From NCBI RefSeq assembly GCF_901933205.1, contig NC_044572.1, positions 23,088,501 to 23,152,500 of the forward strand: a stretch of 64,000 nucleotides of DNA. The letters run 5' to 3'. Below, in pieces: positions 36,831 to 50,520 of this stretch; within the stretch, counting starts at the first letter, position 1, and every line of letters begins with the position of its first letter. Source of the stretch: Camarhynchus parvulus (lineage: Eukaryota; Chordata; Aves; Passeriformes; Thraupidae). A program made the translations under genes and the position numbers. The notes under the pieces were generated by a model, which was not told the origin of the DNA, did no database searches, and was given only the letters and a program-made list of their open reading frames with translations.

Positions 36831-39800
36831 CTTTTGTTTTGTGTCCCATTCACTAATAGATACTCTTTTAAATTCTATTCAAGGTCTTATATGCTACACA
36901 CCACTGTAGCTGAATGCTTTCAATAGAATTTTTCTGAGGACACAGAAGGTAACAAGACTCAGGTGTTATTTCCAGTTTTCCTTTCTCTTCCTGTACATGG
37001 ACATTTCTGGAAAGTTAGAGACTCTGCATTTTATTTTTTTTATTTTTTCATTTTTCTAATGGAAGTGGATTAGGGAGCTTGTCAAACACACAGAGCAGTT
37101 CAAATGATGTCTGCAGCATTGACTCTGTTTCCTGGAAAGCTCTCTGTCTTGCATAAAAGACATTAGTCCTTGTTACAGAAAGATCCTTCATGCCAAATTA
37201 ATTCAGTAGTCAAGTACATTCCTTGCATCTAAAATTTTTTAAGCCATTTAATGGAAGCATGAATCTGAATAGAATCTCTATAGGCAGTCAATTTAGTGAG
37301 TGGTCAGACAATGTTCACAAAACAGTTCATGTCATTGATGGGAAAGAAAGGGGCTGCAAGTTACAGTTTCCATAGGCTGTCATTTCCTTGATGGATAGAC
37401 TTGCACTACCATAATTTTTCATGTGTAATTCATACATAATCACATATATTTTTACACATTTTTCCTATTTCTCATGCTTGAGTCAAAGTTAGTGCCCAGC
37501 TCTGTACTTTCATCTGCACTGAATAGAAGAGGTTGAACTCAGGTTGGAGTTTAGCACTGTGAGTTTTGTCCTGTCTCCATCAACATAAGGTTAACAGACA
37601 AAAGTGTGAGCTTTGACTATTATTGCATATTTAGAAAAAAAATAGCATGAATTTTAGCTGTGGAATAAATTCACTGCGAAATGAGAGTAACCCTTAGGAT
37701 CTTCCACTGCAAGTGATATTAAAGGTATTTAATGCTAGTTAAAGGTCTATGGTATGGTGACCCCATTTGCATGTCATTATTCAAAGTGCATTGACTTTCA
37801 GAAAGACATGGGGCATGTATGTGTACAGTGTGTTAAGGCATATGATGTGCAGGTGGAAATATTATGGGGACAAGGAGGCAAAAGCTGAGACTGTGACCCC
37901 TCCAATTTATGGCTCTCAATACAAGAGCTGGACAAGAAAACTTCACTATAAGTCATCCTGACTGCACTTGAGGGCATGATGTGCTGAACTGACTACTGAT
38001 GGCATGTTTTAATTCTGACAATTTTGAGTCTGGGTAGTGATGGAAATAATCCAGTCTGGGACAGGTGAAAGCTGGAGGTGTGTGGTGCACTGCAACATGG
38101 GTGTCCATGTCACTGGCACCACATGTCATGGGATCCTGTGTCCCTGGGGGGGAGAACAACCCCAGTAACATCTGGCAGCAGGGATGGTTTACTGCCTGGC
38201 AGTTGGTGCCCAGCACTGCTATATTATCAGCAATTCCCACAAGAATGATTTTTTCAGTTTATAGTATATATTGCTTTTATCTTCAAGACCAAATTGCCTT
38301 TTTTTTTTTTCTTGTAAAAAGGCAACTTAAAAAAGAAAAGTCAAAACCAACCAAACAAAAAACCCCACAGAAAATGAAAATCAAATAATTTAAAAAGAAG
38401 TTGCTGGTCAGTGAGGAGGAGGAAACCATCTTGCCCTAGTACTATTTTGCATCTGCACTGAAACACAAGACAGCAGCTGCCTTGGAGCTGCCTCCACAGC
38501 AAGGAAAGACATTCATCTACATTTAACGATTCAGTGAACAGAAAGCAGAATGACGACATCTCCTCTCATTTCCATGCCCAGCAACATGCACTCCAACACA
38601 CAGCTATGCTTCTTCTACAATATCCCTTTATTTTCCTTTATCTCTGCTTTTCTACTCCCTTCCTTCCTCAAGCCCTTCTTTGAGCTTCATATTTTCTTGT
38701 GTTTAATTTGGATCTTATGTTCTTCAGTGAACAAATCCTTCTCCCTTTGTCTCTCATCAGAGCCTTCATTGCTTTACATCCACTGGGAAGAACTGATCCA
38801 GTTATCTCCCAAATTATATTCAAGAGTCTGCAAGCCTGTCGTCACAGATAAACTGGAGAGCACCCCAACCAGTATAAATACAGGACACAGCCTTTTCTGC
38901 TCCTTTCAGCAGTAGATGATGGTTACCCAGTTTTGCTATAACATCAGTTGCTGCCAGAGGGAACAGTATGCCCTACCGTTCCCAATATTCAGTCATTATA
39001 TGGTGATTGTTATTGTCTGTTATTTATATTATTATACTTATATAAGTAGCATTTAGCCCGCTCAGAACTTGATATCTCCTGTTCAAACAGAGAAGATGGT
39101 TTCACTCCCAGACTTCTCATGAGCTAAATATAAGACAGGAGAAAATAGATATACCCAGCAGGCAGCTCAGATATCATGGGCAATGGTTATTGATGCAATG
39201 AGCCACAGCAATGCCTTGTTATAATTTCTGCAGTCTCCTTTCTGGCTGCAGAAAGCAGAAACCTCTCTTGTTGGATTTTGTTTTGTCTGAAGAGTAACAA
39301 GCTCTCCCTTGGTCAGATCTATACCTTCTTTATACCTCTGCATCTGATTCAAGATCAGTGAATGTAGCAATGCATCCCTTCCTGGAAGGGAGATGCATTT
39401 TCCTTAAGCGGCAATTGCAGTGTGTTCAGCAAAAGGTTGACTATCTAATTTCCTCTCAGTAGAAGTATTAGAGTAAATATAAAGCAGCCATGTCCCTGGA
39501 CAGCAGTGTGCTCCACTCAAGCAACACTTCTTCAAAAGTTTGTGATATCTCCATTTTACTGTCATCATGAGTTCCGTAGACTGGGACAACAGTGCTAGCA
39601 CCCTAGTAGTCCTGCAAATGTATTTAGGGATAAGCTGCCAAAGAACATCTTACTGCATTAATGTAATGGTGTGTGCATTTGCTTTACTTGGTCTCACATA
39701 ATCCATCAAAATCTTCATGAATAGAAAAGGTTGAATCAGCCTTACTGATAGAAATTACATTCCCACTGTTATCTCTCTGACAAATCAACCACTTCACTGC

Positions 39801-41842
39801 TGAGGGTTCATATTCCTTTGATTTACAAGGTGCTTGATAAAATTACACTTCCTGGGAAAGTAGAGGTTTAAAACCATTGGGCAGAGAGAGCATCCAGTCA
39901 GAGGCTGTGCTTGGTGCTTGCTTTGTTCATATCACAATTCCTGCTCTATTAGAGGAGAGTGACAGAAGAAAAAAGAAAGCAAGGAACAGTTAAAAGGATG
40001 TGAATCTCATCTTCCTTTAAACACTCCTTATTAGGGAGGAGATTGTTTAGTTGTTTATAATTTTCAGTTTTTCAAAAGGAAGCTGTTAAACTCTAGAGTA
40101 CAACAGGCACTGAAGTGACTGTTTCTCACTGTCAGACAGATAAACTCAGGAGCAAGGCTGCAGAAGCAGACTGCAGGATCTCCCTAACCAAGCCTCCTAA
40201 GGACTGCTCAGACAAACATCTGCCACAATGGGGTTAGCATCAGCAGCCTGGCTTTGGATCCAGGGGCTGGACCTCTCCTTGTCCCTTCTGTGGTTACAAT
40301 TGGGATAGTTCAATTAATATTGCTCCCCTGAATTCCCATGGCTGCTTCTGCAGTCCTCATTTCATCACTAGCTTTAGAATATCTGCTGTAATTAACTGTG
40401 GGCCACTGACATACTTTATGAAATAGAAAAAGAAGTTTTGGTAGTGAGAAAAGTGGTTTCTGCCAACACTGAATTTTTATCAAAATTAACAAAAGCTATT
40501 CTGTAAATAAATCTCCAGTTGCAGGTGCTGTGAGTGAGAATTTTTCAGTGTGAGATGAGAAGGCTTCAGGGAGCCTCTTGGACAAGGTAAAGGTCAGAGC
40601 TTGGACACTGCCTGGCCCTTGGCATCCTCAGCAGCCCAGGGCTGGCACATTCCAGCTTAATATTAGCTTCCCCAGCTGAAAAAAGCTGTGTGAGAAGAAA
40701 ATGGTTCTGGAAGTCATATGCTCAGGACTGACATCCACACACACACCCCTAGAAAATATTTGAAAAATATCGTGCTATCTTTGATTCAGCCCAGAAGTCA
40801 GGGTAAGGTGAAGTGGCTTAAATACCCTTTCCTTCTCTTCAGTAAAGAAGCAACAGGAGAGCATATGCTTCATATAAGACATCCACTGTTTCCTTCTTTT
40901 CTTATTGCTTCTTTACTGTCCCCATTTCTTGTCTGGGTTTCATGTTTCACCTGGTCTTTGCCAGAAAACAATTGAAGAAAAAGAGCAGGACTTCTGTGCC
41001 TTTTGGTACATTTTAGCTAGACATTCATCACAACTGAACAAAAGCTGTCCTTTTTGGAGTTGAATGATCTTTCATGTCTAACATCCATTTTAATACATTG
41101 CAGTTGTGTTTCTCAATTTTAAAACCACTTAGGATGGCTTCACTGGCAGCTTTTCAGAAAAAGAAAGTTATTTGAGTGTTCAGGGGAAGAGTTACATTTC
41201 CTGATCTGATATTTTTTCAGTCCTCATCACAAAGTGTCATTTTTCTAACTCAAAAGTCTAGAGTAGTTTAACTATTTAAACAGTGTTTCATATATTCCAT
41301 GGACAGCTGGTATAATAGCATGAATAGAGAGCAAAATCAACAGAAATTGATCCAGGTCCTAGTTTAGTGACATACTTCTCATCCACACCTGATTGTAAGA
41401 AGCCTCAAGTCCTAAATAGATCCTCTGGCACTGTTTCAAAATAAATAAATGAAATTAGCTCTGTACCTTCTGTATTATTCTTATTTTACTAGCCTGATTT
41501 ACTGAGAATAAAGTTTAAATTGCCTAGAGGAAATTACTCAGATTAAATTACTACTCAGGAAAACTTTGGGACAGCAACAGTCTCTTTGTTTGAAGTTGAA
41601 ATAAAATGAAGTCCTGTGCCATATCTAGGGGACTTTGAAGCCCAGAGCTACCGCTAGCAAATGTTAGTGTTGTGAATCTGCTCTCTAGCACCTGGGTAAG
41701 AAACTCCTTCCCTGGCTTTCTCCTTGTTTTTTCCCCTGGCTTGCCACAGATAAGCTTTGAGTACCTGCTGTGTCATGACCTCGATGGTAGAAGATGTTTG
41801 CATGGAGAACAGCAGCCCCTGGGCAGCAGCTGCCTCCTTACT

Positions 41843-41863
41843 TGTCTGTCTGTCTGTCCGTCT
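41843..41863 (+). repeat. TGTC tetranucleotide repeat
   Basis: Four TGTC units and a degenerate fifth lie in a C/T-rich stretch. Confidence 0.8.
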
Positions 41864-42959
41864 GCCTTCTCCTCCCTGATTTCCAAAGAAGGCATTGCCT
41901 GCTGCCAAGCACACTCCTTTAGCTTTTTCATCCAGACCACTTAACAAAATATCTTCCCGTGGGGATTTGCATGAGGAATTCTCTGGGGTGGGAATCAGGA
42001 TACCCTTTCAACCAGCCCCTCACGCCTGCATTTTGTGCCGCCACACCGGGCTGAAGACTTCAAAGCGCGCTCAACCCTTTGCCTGTACTCCTTGCCCTGT
42101 CTTATTTTTGACCTTTCCTCTGAGAGACAGATCCGCCAGTGATGAGGAGATAATTCAGATCATTTGGTCTCTTGGGACCCCCACTAAGGGTAAGAATAAC
42201 AATTCATCAGCAGCTTTCCTGATCTGCATAGGAAATTCAGGCTCCTTTTTTGCTGACCCTAGTGGCTCGCCACATACGGCTGTAAAAGTTTAGGCTCTTA
42301 ATCCAGAAAGGCAGCTGGAATTTTCAGCCATAGGCTGTCAAATGTCATATTCATAACACATTGGATTAAATGATAATAGCAGAATAATTCTTTTAATAAG
42401 ATATTTAAGACATATTGAAATAGAAGCTTTTGTGAAACAAGTACATATGAATTTTACGGCATCAGAATAAGAGAACACATTGTTATTGGTAAATCAGCAG
42501 ATCTGTCCTAGTAGTGTTACACACACAGTCATGACCTCAGATTCCAGTGAAAACCACCAGGCCATTCATCTGGAAACTGATGCTGAAAATCTGCCACTTC
42601 ACGAGGCCCTTACAGTGAGACATCACTTACCTTTCTCTCTTTTGCTTAGCAGGCCTAGTATATGCAAGAAGTCAAATTACTATGGGGATGTGAACTGAAA
42701 AGGACTGTTTAGATCACTGAGCCCAGCTACTTGTTACTGCATTTGACCATTTAAATAGATGCTCAGCCACAAAGGAGCCACAAAAATCTTGCCAGCTGCC
42801 TGTGACAACTTTCAGATCTGAATGCAAAAGGTCCGAACGCATTGTTATACATCACAGAGACAGCTGAGGGGATCAAGGTTTTTCACTGCTGATTTCAGTT
42901 TTCATTAGCAGTTATGATGTTAGTTATTTGTCAGATGATCCTAACCATTCTACCACATT

Positions 42960-43970
42960 ATCCTACAGATAAAGGTAGATAATTCGACCACCCCCACCAA
43001 TCTGATTTTGGTGAAAATTCCTTTGCCGCCCCAGATCTGTCAAGTGGCAGGTATAAACTTCTGCGTATACCTCAAGGGCACTTGAGATATTTATATTTCA
43101 GTAAAATCACCAATGTATCCTGTCTTGTCTCTGGTTGAGATCTATCTCTAATACTGCAGATGGGAGCCAAAAAAATCACAGCAGTGAAGTTAGTGGGAAG
43201 AAAGGAAATAAAAGGTTTTTATAAAGGCCAAGGAAAATGTGAGGCATGAGGTTGTGTAGCTGGGGTGCAAATGACCACAATGAATAAATGCCTCCTTCTT
43301 TTGAAGACAAAGGACAAAAGGGCTCATCACAAGTTTAAACTTCTTCTCAGTCTAACTCTCAGTCCCATTCAAAAAACTGTAAGACTCCATTTTACAACTC
43401 ATTTTAGGATTTTTGCATCTCTTGGCTGGTCAGGAGTTCAGCTTGTCTCTGCTCATCAGTTTGAAAATATGTTCCCATAACCTATGGGTCTGCTTTGCAT
43501 TTTATTTGTTATACTCTTAAGCAGAAGAAATTCTTTCTTTCACTCATTATACAGGACAGACACTGTACAACTTTCATGCCTTTAGCAGAATTTTCTTTCC
43601 TTCATCCGTTTTTTTTTCAAAACATGTTATATTCCCAAGTGGGAGCACATACCTGGCTGGTTTAATTGCATAAAAAAGGACTGTCACCTGTTTTGTTTAG
43701 CAATCTGCTTCTATAAAGGTGAATATACTCACACTGGAGGACCTCAGAGGCTGCTTAGCTGCTATGACACAGGCTGCGCCCACAAGGATGGTTGTTAAAC
43801 AATGTCCAGCTGTTCCCATTCGCACACACAATGAACACAGTCGGATGTGATGTGCAGGAGCTTGTCTCTCCCCATCTATGAATCAGAACAAGATGTTCAC
43901 TGACCTTTCCACAAGTGACCTTCAGTCCTTAATCAGGAGGATATCTTCCCTGAAAGAATAAAGCTGACAA
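42960..43970. promoter_or_regulatory. Two candidate regulatory blocks (42,960-43,110 and 43,740-43,970)
   Basis: The first block contains NKX2-like TCAAGTGG and CACTTGAG sites with CpG pairs (ATTCGACC, TGCCGCCCC, CTGCGTATACC). The second contains CTGCGCCC, CCATTCGCACAC and AGTCGGATG with TGACC half sites (CTGACCTTT, AGTGACCTTC). Both are non-repetitive and non-coding. The stretch between them is plain AT-rich sequence with a short open frame of no known family. Confidence 0.25.
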
Positions 43971-44159
43971 ATAGCCACATTCACTGCCTGTAAGTGTAGT
44001 AATGATAATTCAAATGTTTCACTTTGATTGCAAGTAAGAACTATGCATATGTAGGTAGATACAAATATTTCCTGCTTTTGGGCCTCCCTAAAATAGTTCA
44101 TAGAGTTAAAAAAAATAGGACTTTAAATAAGCTCTAGCCCAGTTTAATTGCATTTTATG

Positions 44160-44460
44160 CAATTTTTATTTTGTATTTTTACGACGTCATGTCTTTAGAA
44201 ATGCTGTAGCAATCTACAGAGGAATATATTTTCATTATTTTTTCATAATGCTGTGCATAAGACAAAACCAGATTTGAGTAATTTTTCAGTTGCTGTTAAT
44301 AAAGGATGGAAGAGCCCAATGTCTATATAATAACTTACAGCTGTTCAGAAGCTATTTCAGTCAGTCAGTGCATTCACCACGTTAACAGTCTCCAAATACC
44401 TGTGGTCTGGCCACCAACTTCAGTCTGCTGATTATTTAGCTAGAATAATCTACCCTTAGC
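44160..44460. promoter_or_regulatory. Candidate regulatory block with CRE-like site
   Basis: ACGACGTCATG at 44,181-44,191 contains a CREB/ATF TGACGTC on the minus strand. Many TAAT-type cores and a CACGTTAAC follow within 250 bases. It is non-repetitive and non-coding. Confidence 0.2.
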
Positions 44461-47400
44461 TCCTCCTTCCACCCCCTCCACCCCAACAAGAATCAAATGG
44501 AGAGTCATTTAAAGAAATCCAGACTCAGCTTCTGGGGACCCCTGTGACCCCAAGCCGGAGCCTCCCCATAGCTTTGCTCTGCAGGTTTGGGCAGGTTGTG
44601 GTGAGGGTGGCTGTCACAGCAGGTTCAAACCCACTGGGGACAAGGGCTAGGGGAAGTGTCACCAGCAAAGGGATGGTTTTTGCTGGATGGGGAGAGGTGT
44701 GTCCCCAGTGCTCAGCTGGGTGATCCACAAAGAGCCCAGCATGTAAAGTCTGGAGCTCACCCACCCAGCACAGACAGGAGGAGACGGAGCAATAGAGGGA
44801 GGCAGCATATTTTTTATAGAGAGATTTATTTCTTTGTGGGCAATACAAAATTATTATTTCCTCCTTGGTTTTTTTCCCTGCTAAATTAGGGGAAGTTTCA
44901 TCTCCTGATATGAATGCAGCCTGGCACTGGATGTTTGATTATTTAATTATGATTTTTTTATTTTACAAAAAAATATTTTCATTTAATTTGATCATTCGCT
45001 CTAAAATTGCCTCATGCCTTTAATATCTAAGTTAGTCTTATTCCTGAAATGCAGCATATCTTTCTAACAAGCTTCACAGATAATTTGATATGCTTACTTC
45101 TGCCAATTATTATTTTTTCTGTTTTTTTTAGTGAGGAGGTTCATTGTTTGCTTGGTGCAGGATCTCATAAGGCTTTTTTTGAACCAATTCTTTTAATGAG
45201 CATTGAAACCAGCCTAGGAAACCATGATAGAAGTTAAATCCCTTTTTTAAACAAAAAATATTACAGCTGAGTTATCTGCTGCCTCTGCTGGGGTTGGTAG
45301 GGTCGTTATGCTTTTGTATATGAATTGCTTTGGGATAATAATGTTTTCTACTTGCCTATACATTTTTCATCAGACAAATCAGAAAAAAGGCTGTATCATA
45401 AAGATCTGTAACTGTAGCTGCTTTCCTGTCCCGGAGCTGCAAGGTAAAGATGAGATATGTTTTCATACTCGGAGAAAAAGGGTCAGAGTTAGAGGGGAAT
45501 AAGAGTATGAAAGTGGAAAGCCTTGGATATAAGTAGCTAGCCCCTAAAGCAGGTGCTAACAAGACCTTCTTGACAACCACAGAGTTTTGTGCATAGCAGA
45601 GGAAAAGTTACAGCTGAAAGAAAAGGAGCAGGTGAGGAATAGCATTGTACTGTATCTGCCTGGGATTACAGCAGCTGAATGAGTCATTGTTATAAAATAT
45701 GGGCAGCAGAGCATCCTTTCAAGTCTCTCAACACAGACTGAATGCGGTTTTGCCCAAGATGACAAAATTCATTTTGATTGAATGGTTGTCCATATTTTGA
45801 AATGAAATGCATGTGGGGCCATTAGCTCAGCTCCCCGTCGAAGGCAGCCCTGCCATATGTTTGGCAGTGTTTGAAGCACCTGGCATCCTTCAGAACACAC
45901 AGTCACATTTGAATGGGGATAAATATTGAACTGTCTCACAGCTCTCTTCCAACTCCAGGGTAGGTATTTTTTTACATTAAAAAAAAAAATACATAGCACA
46001 ATGCAAAATGCTAGGCAAAAATTTATGTACATAAAGTGTTTTATAAAAGCAGAAAGGAAGTGTAGGACACAACTGGCAGGGATCCTGGACTCCTCCTGTG
46101 TCTGTGGAGAACAGCATGGGCAGGGACACAGATTTCTTTCTTTGTCTAAAGGCTTCAGGGACCGGAGAATGCAAAAAATACAAATAATAATTTGTTCTTT
46201 TATTATGGATTTATCACAGTATTATTAAAGCTAATATGCAGTTTCTCAGCCTGAAATGATCACTCCCACAAGTCCCATCCATATCAAATTTTCTTCTCTT
46301 TAATACCATTAAGAAACTGATACGTTTAGCTACATGCTGAGATCAGTCATGTCCTTTGGCTGAAAATGAGCAAGTCATTTTGTCGTCAAATAAGGTTTAA
46401 ATGTTTGGTGACCCATAAATCTGAATTTTAAAAAATAGGAATATCACATGTTCTTATGCTTCTCCGGATGCCTTTCTGATGCTGGGCCATTTTTGGGGTT
46501 TATTTTTTAAAGTATTAACACAGATTTATGGTATGTTTTGTGGTTTAAAGAGCTATTGATTACATGGGGCACAGTTAGAACAGTCTCAATTAGATCTACC
46601 ACTGAAAGGTGAACTCAGACAGGAATAGGTGAAAGCAAATACTAGGACAATACTCAGAGAACAGAAACCCCATCACATGACAGAATTAAAAAGGACTTTG
46701 CTAGTTTTATGTTTCAAAGGAAAGTCTTGGAGAAGGCACCATTTATTTCTCTAAGCATGTCCCCAGGACCAAAAGGATGTTTCCTCTGAAGGGCACTACG
46801 ACACGTGGATATAAACCGTGTGAATACATCCACGTTGGACACAAAAAGGTCTGGCAATGAAAGGAGCAAGAGCCCCAGCTGGACTTCTAGGAAGTTACTG
46901 GGGCCTAAAACCACAGTTTGAAGCTACTTTTTGAGAACTGTATTCATGCAGTGTAATGGTATTGTTGTCTACAGTAGCAGGTAAATTACTTTGATGAGAA
47001 AAGAAAGTGCCTTCTTTAATCACTTTATCAGTGTTCCTAATGCCAAAAATGCCTTTCAAAATAGATTGATGAGGAATACTGAGGGTTTCCCAACACAGTT
47101 TTTTTCTGGTCACAGTGCAGCATTTATTCTTTTCTTTTAAATACAGTGCAAAAGTGGAAATGAGCTGAGTGTTTATGTTGTTTCACTCCTTCTGAGAATC
47201 ATTTTCAGATCCCACTTGAATAATTTTTCTGCCTACAGCTGCTTCCACAAACATCTCAGTGGGTGGACTCCATCTAAGAAATCCTTGTGCTTCTGCCAGG
47301 ATTTCTTTTCTATTCCAATTCCCCACATTTTAAAGAAATTATAAGTAGTGCATGGCAATAATGATTCAGAAAGGATGCTGTCCTTGGGACATAGGAGTTT

Positions 47401-49536
47401 CTGACAGAGTTTTGTCAGCTAATGTGGATGTCAGCTCTGTAAGAGGAACATAGCTGTTTGTCTTTCTAGATAGCTATTATGACTGTTTTGATTTTTTTGT
47501 TTATAGCATTAATCTTTGGTGATCCATATTTCATAGAGTGTTGAAATACAAATTAACAAAAAAGGCAGCCATTTTTGCTGCTGTATTTTTAATCTGAAAA
47601 TAGGCAAAATGTTACAACTCAAATGAAAATCTGCTAAAATGAAGTAGTAGCACATAATCCACATAAACCATTTTTGGTCCTGCTGTGCACTGATGAGCAT
47701 TACCATGGGAAGGTGTGTGTTGCCCACCTTGCTCACTGTGCCTCTCATGGGAGATCCTGCAGGAATGCTGAAAAAGCAGGACCAGAAAAGTGTAGGGATA
47801 ACAGAGAAGTGTAGGCACACTCATGTACTAGCACCAAGCACTACTAGAACTCCATAAAAATGAAAATAAAACAATGGTATGGTGATGTGATAAAAATACA
47901 ACTCTGCATATCAATGTTTCATTCATAAGAGGAGATTCAACCTCTGTGGAATTACACTGCTCACTGCCATGAAATAGCAGTTGCACTAACAAAAGCTAAG
48001 CAAGGTCATTATCTGCATTTCCAAGTATTTGAAAAATAAAATGGAATAGCCTTTTCATCTATATATGTTATTTTTGTTCTTAGAAACTCTAATAACAGCA
48101 GCCTCAGACTGTTATTTTCTTGTCCTTATGGTACCAAAGAAGAAATAAACCCTTTGAAAACACACCAAAATAAAAACAGCATGAAGGAAGAATTCCTGAG
48201 GCTGGTAACCTGTAAAAAGAGCTACTATCTGTGTTCAGGTGCCAGGAGAAAAAAAATACATTCCACACTGTCCTATCATCTCTGCTTAGGCTCCAACCCT
48301 CAGCTGTACCAGCTTTGAATGTTTTGCACAATCCATATTTCACATGTCTACTCCATAGACAATGTGATCGGATATATACATATGTATGCTATATAATGCA
48401 TAAGGGTACTGGTTTTGGTACAACAAATTTTTAATACATTCAACTGAACATTTTCTCCATCATTTTTTCAAATCAGTATCTTTAAGGGATTTCAGGGGAG
48501 GTTTAGAAAAATTTGTACATTTTGCTAATAGTTTATGGGTTTCTCTGCTTAGATTCCTTTAAAGGACTAGGTGGGGAAGTGCTTCATTGTTTTGACTCAA
48601 GTTTTTTTTTGTTTACAAAGAAAAATGCTGAAAAAGGTGTGAATTTCTTCAGTAATTTTATGTAAGATCTCAGATACCATCACTGGCTTGAACATTTTTG
48701 ATTCCTGCTTCAAGGGCCGGCTTGCAGGATATGTGCTGCTTCTCCCTGGCCACAGCCCTGCTTTAGTTTTGTTCTGTTATAGTTAAATTGCTACCTGGGC
48801 ATGTTTGTACTGTTGTATGGGCATGGGACCTTTAGTAGTAAATCATTTTGACTGGGCCAGAGTGGGTTGAATGGCAAGGAACAAACACATGCATCTTTGT
48901 TTTCAATTTAGATAATTTAAAGTTTGGCTGCAGCAAAGCAAACCGTGTGTTTATATTTCATTACCACAATTTGGTGTATCTAGATTGAGGAATTTGTTTA
49001 TAATATATAAAAAGATACAGATTTATTTAAATGCATTTGTATGTATATGTTTATGCATGTGTACAGCAAAACTCATGCACAAATGGATGTGCATTACATA
49101 CATGGTAATGATATAGTTCCATCATTAGGAAGACACGGGGACATCTATTCTAAGTCAGCCACGTAGCTCCCTCTGAGATCTTTGGAGAGACACAGCCAGG
49201 TCCAGAGGGTGATCTGGACTCATCAATTCAAAATGAGAGGCTGCCTGCTGAGAAATACTATGTGACTAATTCTGAGCAAACACATAGCATTCAGGATGCT
49301 AAAGTTAGGGACAGGAAACCCAAACCAACTGCGATCCCAAAACAACACTCTTTTCTGGGGCTGACTGATCATGCACCACTTCTGGTTCCTACTCTTGTTT
49401 TTTGTGGTGGTAATAATAGTGATGGTGGATACCACCAAGTTAGAAAATATGTTTTCCACTTTAAATTAGAAAGTTTTGTGGGTTTTTAAATGGTTATGGT
49501 AGTTATTAAAGAGGAAATTGTTCATGTTGCCAATTC

Positions 49537-49557
49537 ATTTTGTTTGTTTGTTTGTTT
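49537..49557 (+). repeat. GTTT tetranucleotide repeat
   Basis: About five GTTT units in a T-rich stretch; an ordinary microsatellite. Confidence 0.8.
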
Positions 49558-50209
49558 AATCTTCTTCTTAAAATATCTTTGAAGCATATAATTGTATAAA
49601 TGTGACTTGGTCACTGAAATCACTGGGTGGACTTTAAAATCATGAGGGTGTAAGGAAAAGGAAGGAGAAGAATTCATGAGATCTACAGTAAAGAGAATTA
49701 TTAATCTGCTGAAATATGTACCTCTGTTACTATTGGCTCTGTGAAAAACTCATTTCACATGTTGTAATGTGCCTCCTAAAACTGAAAACATAGGAATGGG
49801 TGTGGAAACCTAAATTTGTACAGCATATGAGCAGTTCAATCTCTTAAGAAAACATGTGTAGAATAAAACATAAATTAGATCTGGGAAAAAAATGCAAACC
49901 CATAAGAGAATCAAAATTAAACCCCCAAAATCATATGTCCTGGTTTAACGGTGAGATTTGGCAATAACACCTTTGGGAGCTTCTGAAAGGAAAACTTGGA
50001 TTCTTGATTTAATGTGTAGCACAGAGATTGCCTTGAATAAAAATTTTATCTCTGCCTTTCCAGTACATTTTTAGAGCCAAATTCCAGCTCTGTCTGAGAG
50101 AATGTTTGTATTTCTCTACAGTGCTGGTTTAAATCAATATTTCATCCTATAAATAAGGAATATAATTCTGATGAAGGTCTTTGTTTAAGTAAAACAAGTG
50201 GAGAACATG

Positions 50210-50520
50210 CTGTGTCTAATGCCGGCTTGCTCCCAAGCTACTGTAAAATAGCATGCAGTGCTTTGCAAAATTTGAAGGACATGGTAAGTGCACTAAAAGA
50301 TATGATAACTGCATTTTGGAGATAGTAATAATCTGGTTAAAAAAAAATCGTTAACTAAGTTAGGGCCATTTTGCTGCTATCTTGGATGAGAGGGTTTGGG
50401 GCTGCAGCAATTTGCAAAGCTAATCTAGTTCAGTGATCCGCAGGCTGTGACCTTTGACAACCCTCCTGGTGATGGGAAGAATAGAGCATCTGGATGCCAG
50501 GAAGATAAGAAGGTTGGGAA
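50210..50520. promoter_or_regulatory. Candidate regulatory block with nuclear-receptor-like site
   Basis: TGACCTTTGAC at 50,448-50,458 resembles a DR1 element (minus strand GTCAAAGGTCA). It is flanked by TTTGCAAAG, AAATCGTTAACTAAG and GATCCGCAGG in a complex, non-repetitive segment. Confidence 0.25.

Noticed and set aside
42700..42760. Possible CR1 LINE 3' fragment (TTTAGATCACTGAGCCCAGC)
   Set aside because: Only a loose similarity to the CR1 tail, with no terminal repeat motif and no flanking CR1 sequence.
44525..44848. Minus-strand open frame of 107 codons in a GC-richer island
   Set aside because: No domain recognised and an overlapping plus-strand frame is equally open; it could be an unnamed repeat but I cannot support that.
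49936..49950. TGTCCTGGTTTAA, resembling the first bases of some songbird LTRs
   Set aside because: The resemblance ends after about a dozen bases; no primer-binding site, second LTR or retroviral frames are nearby.
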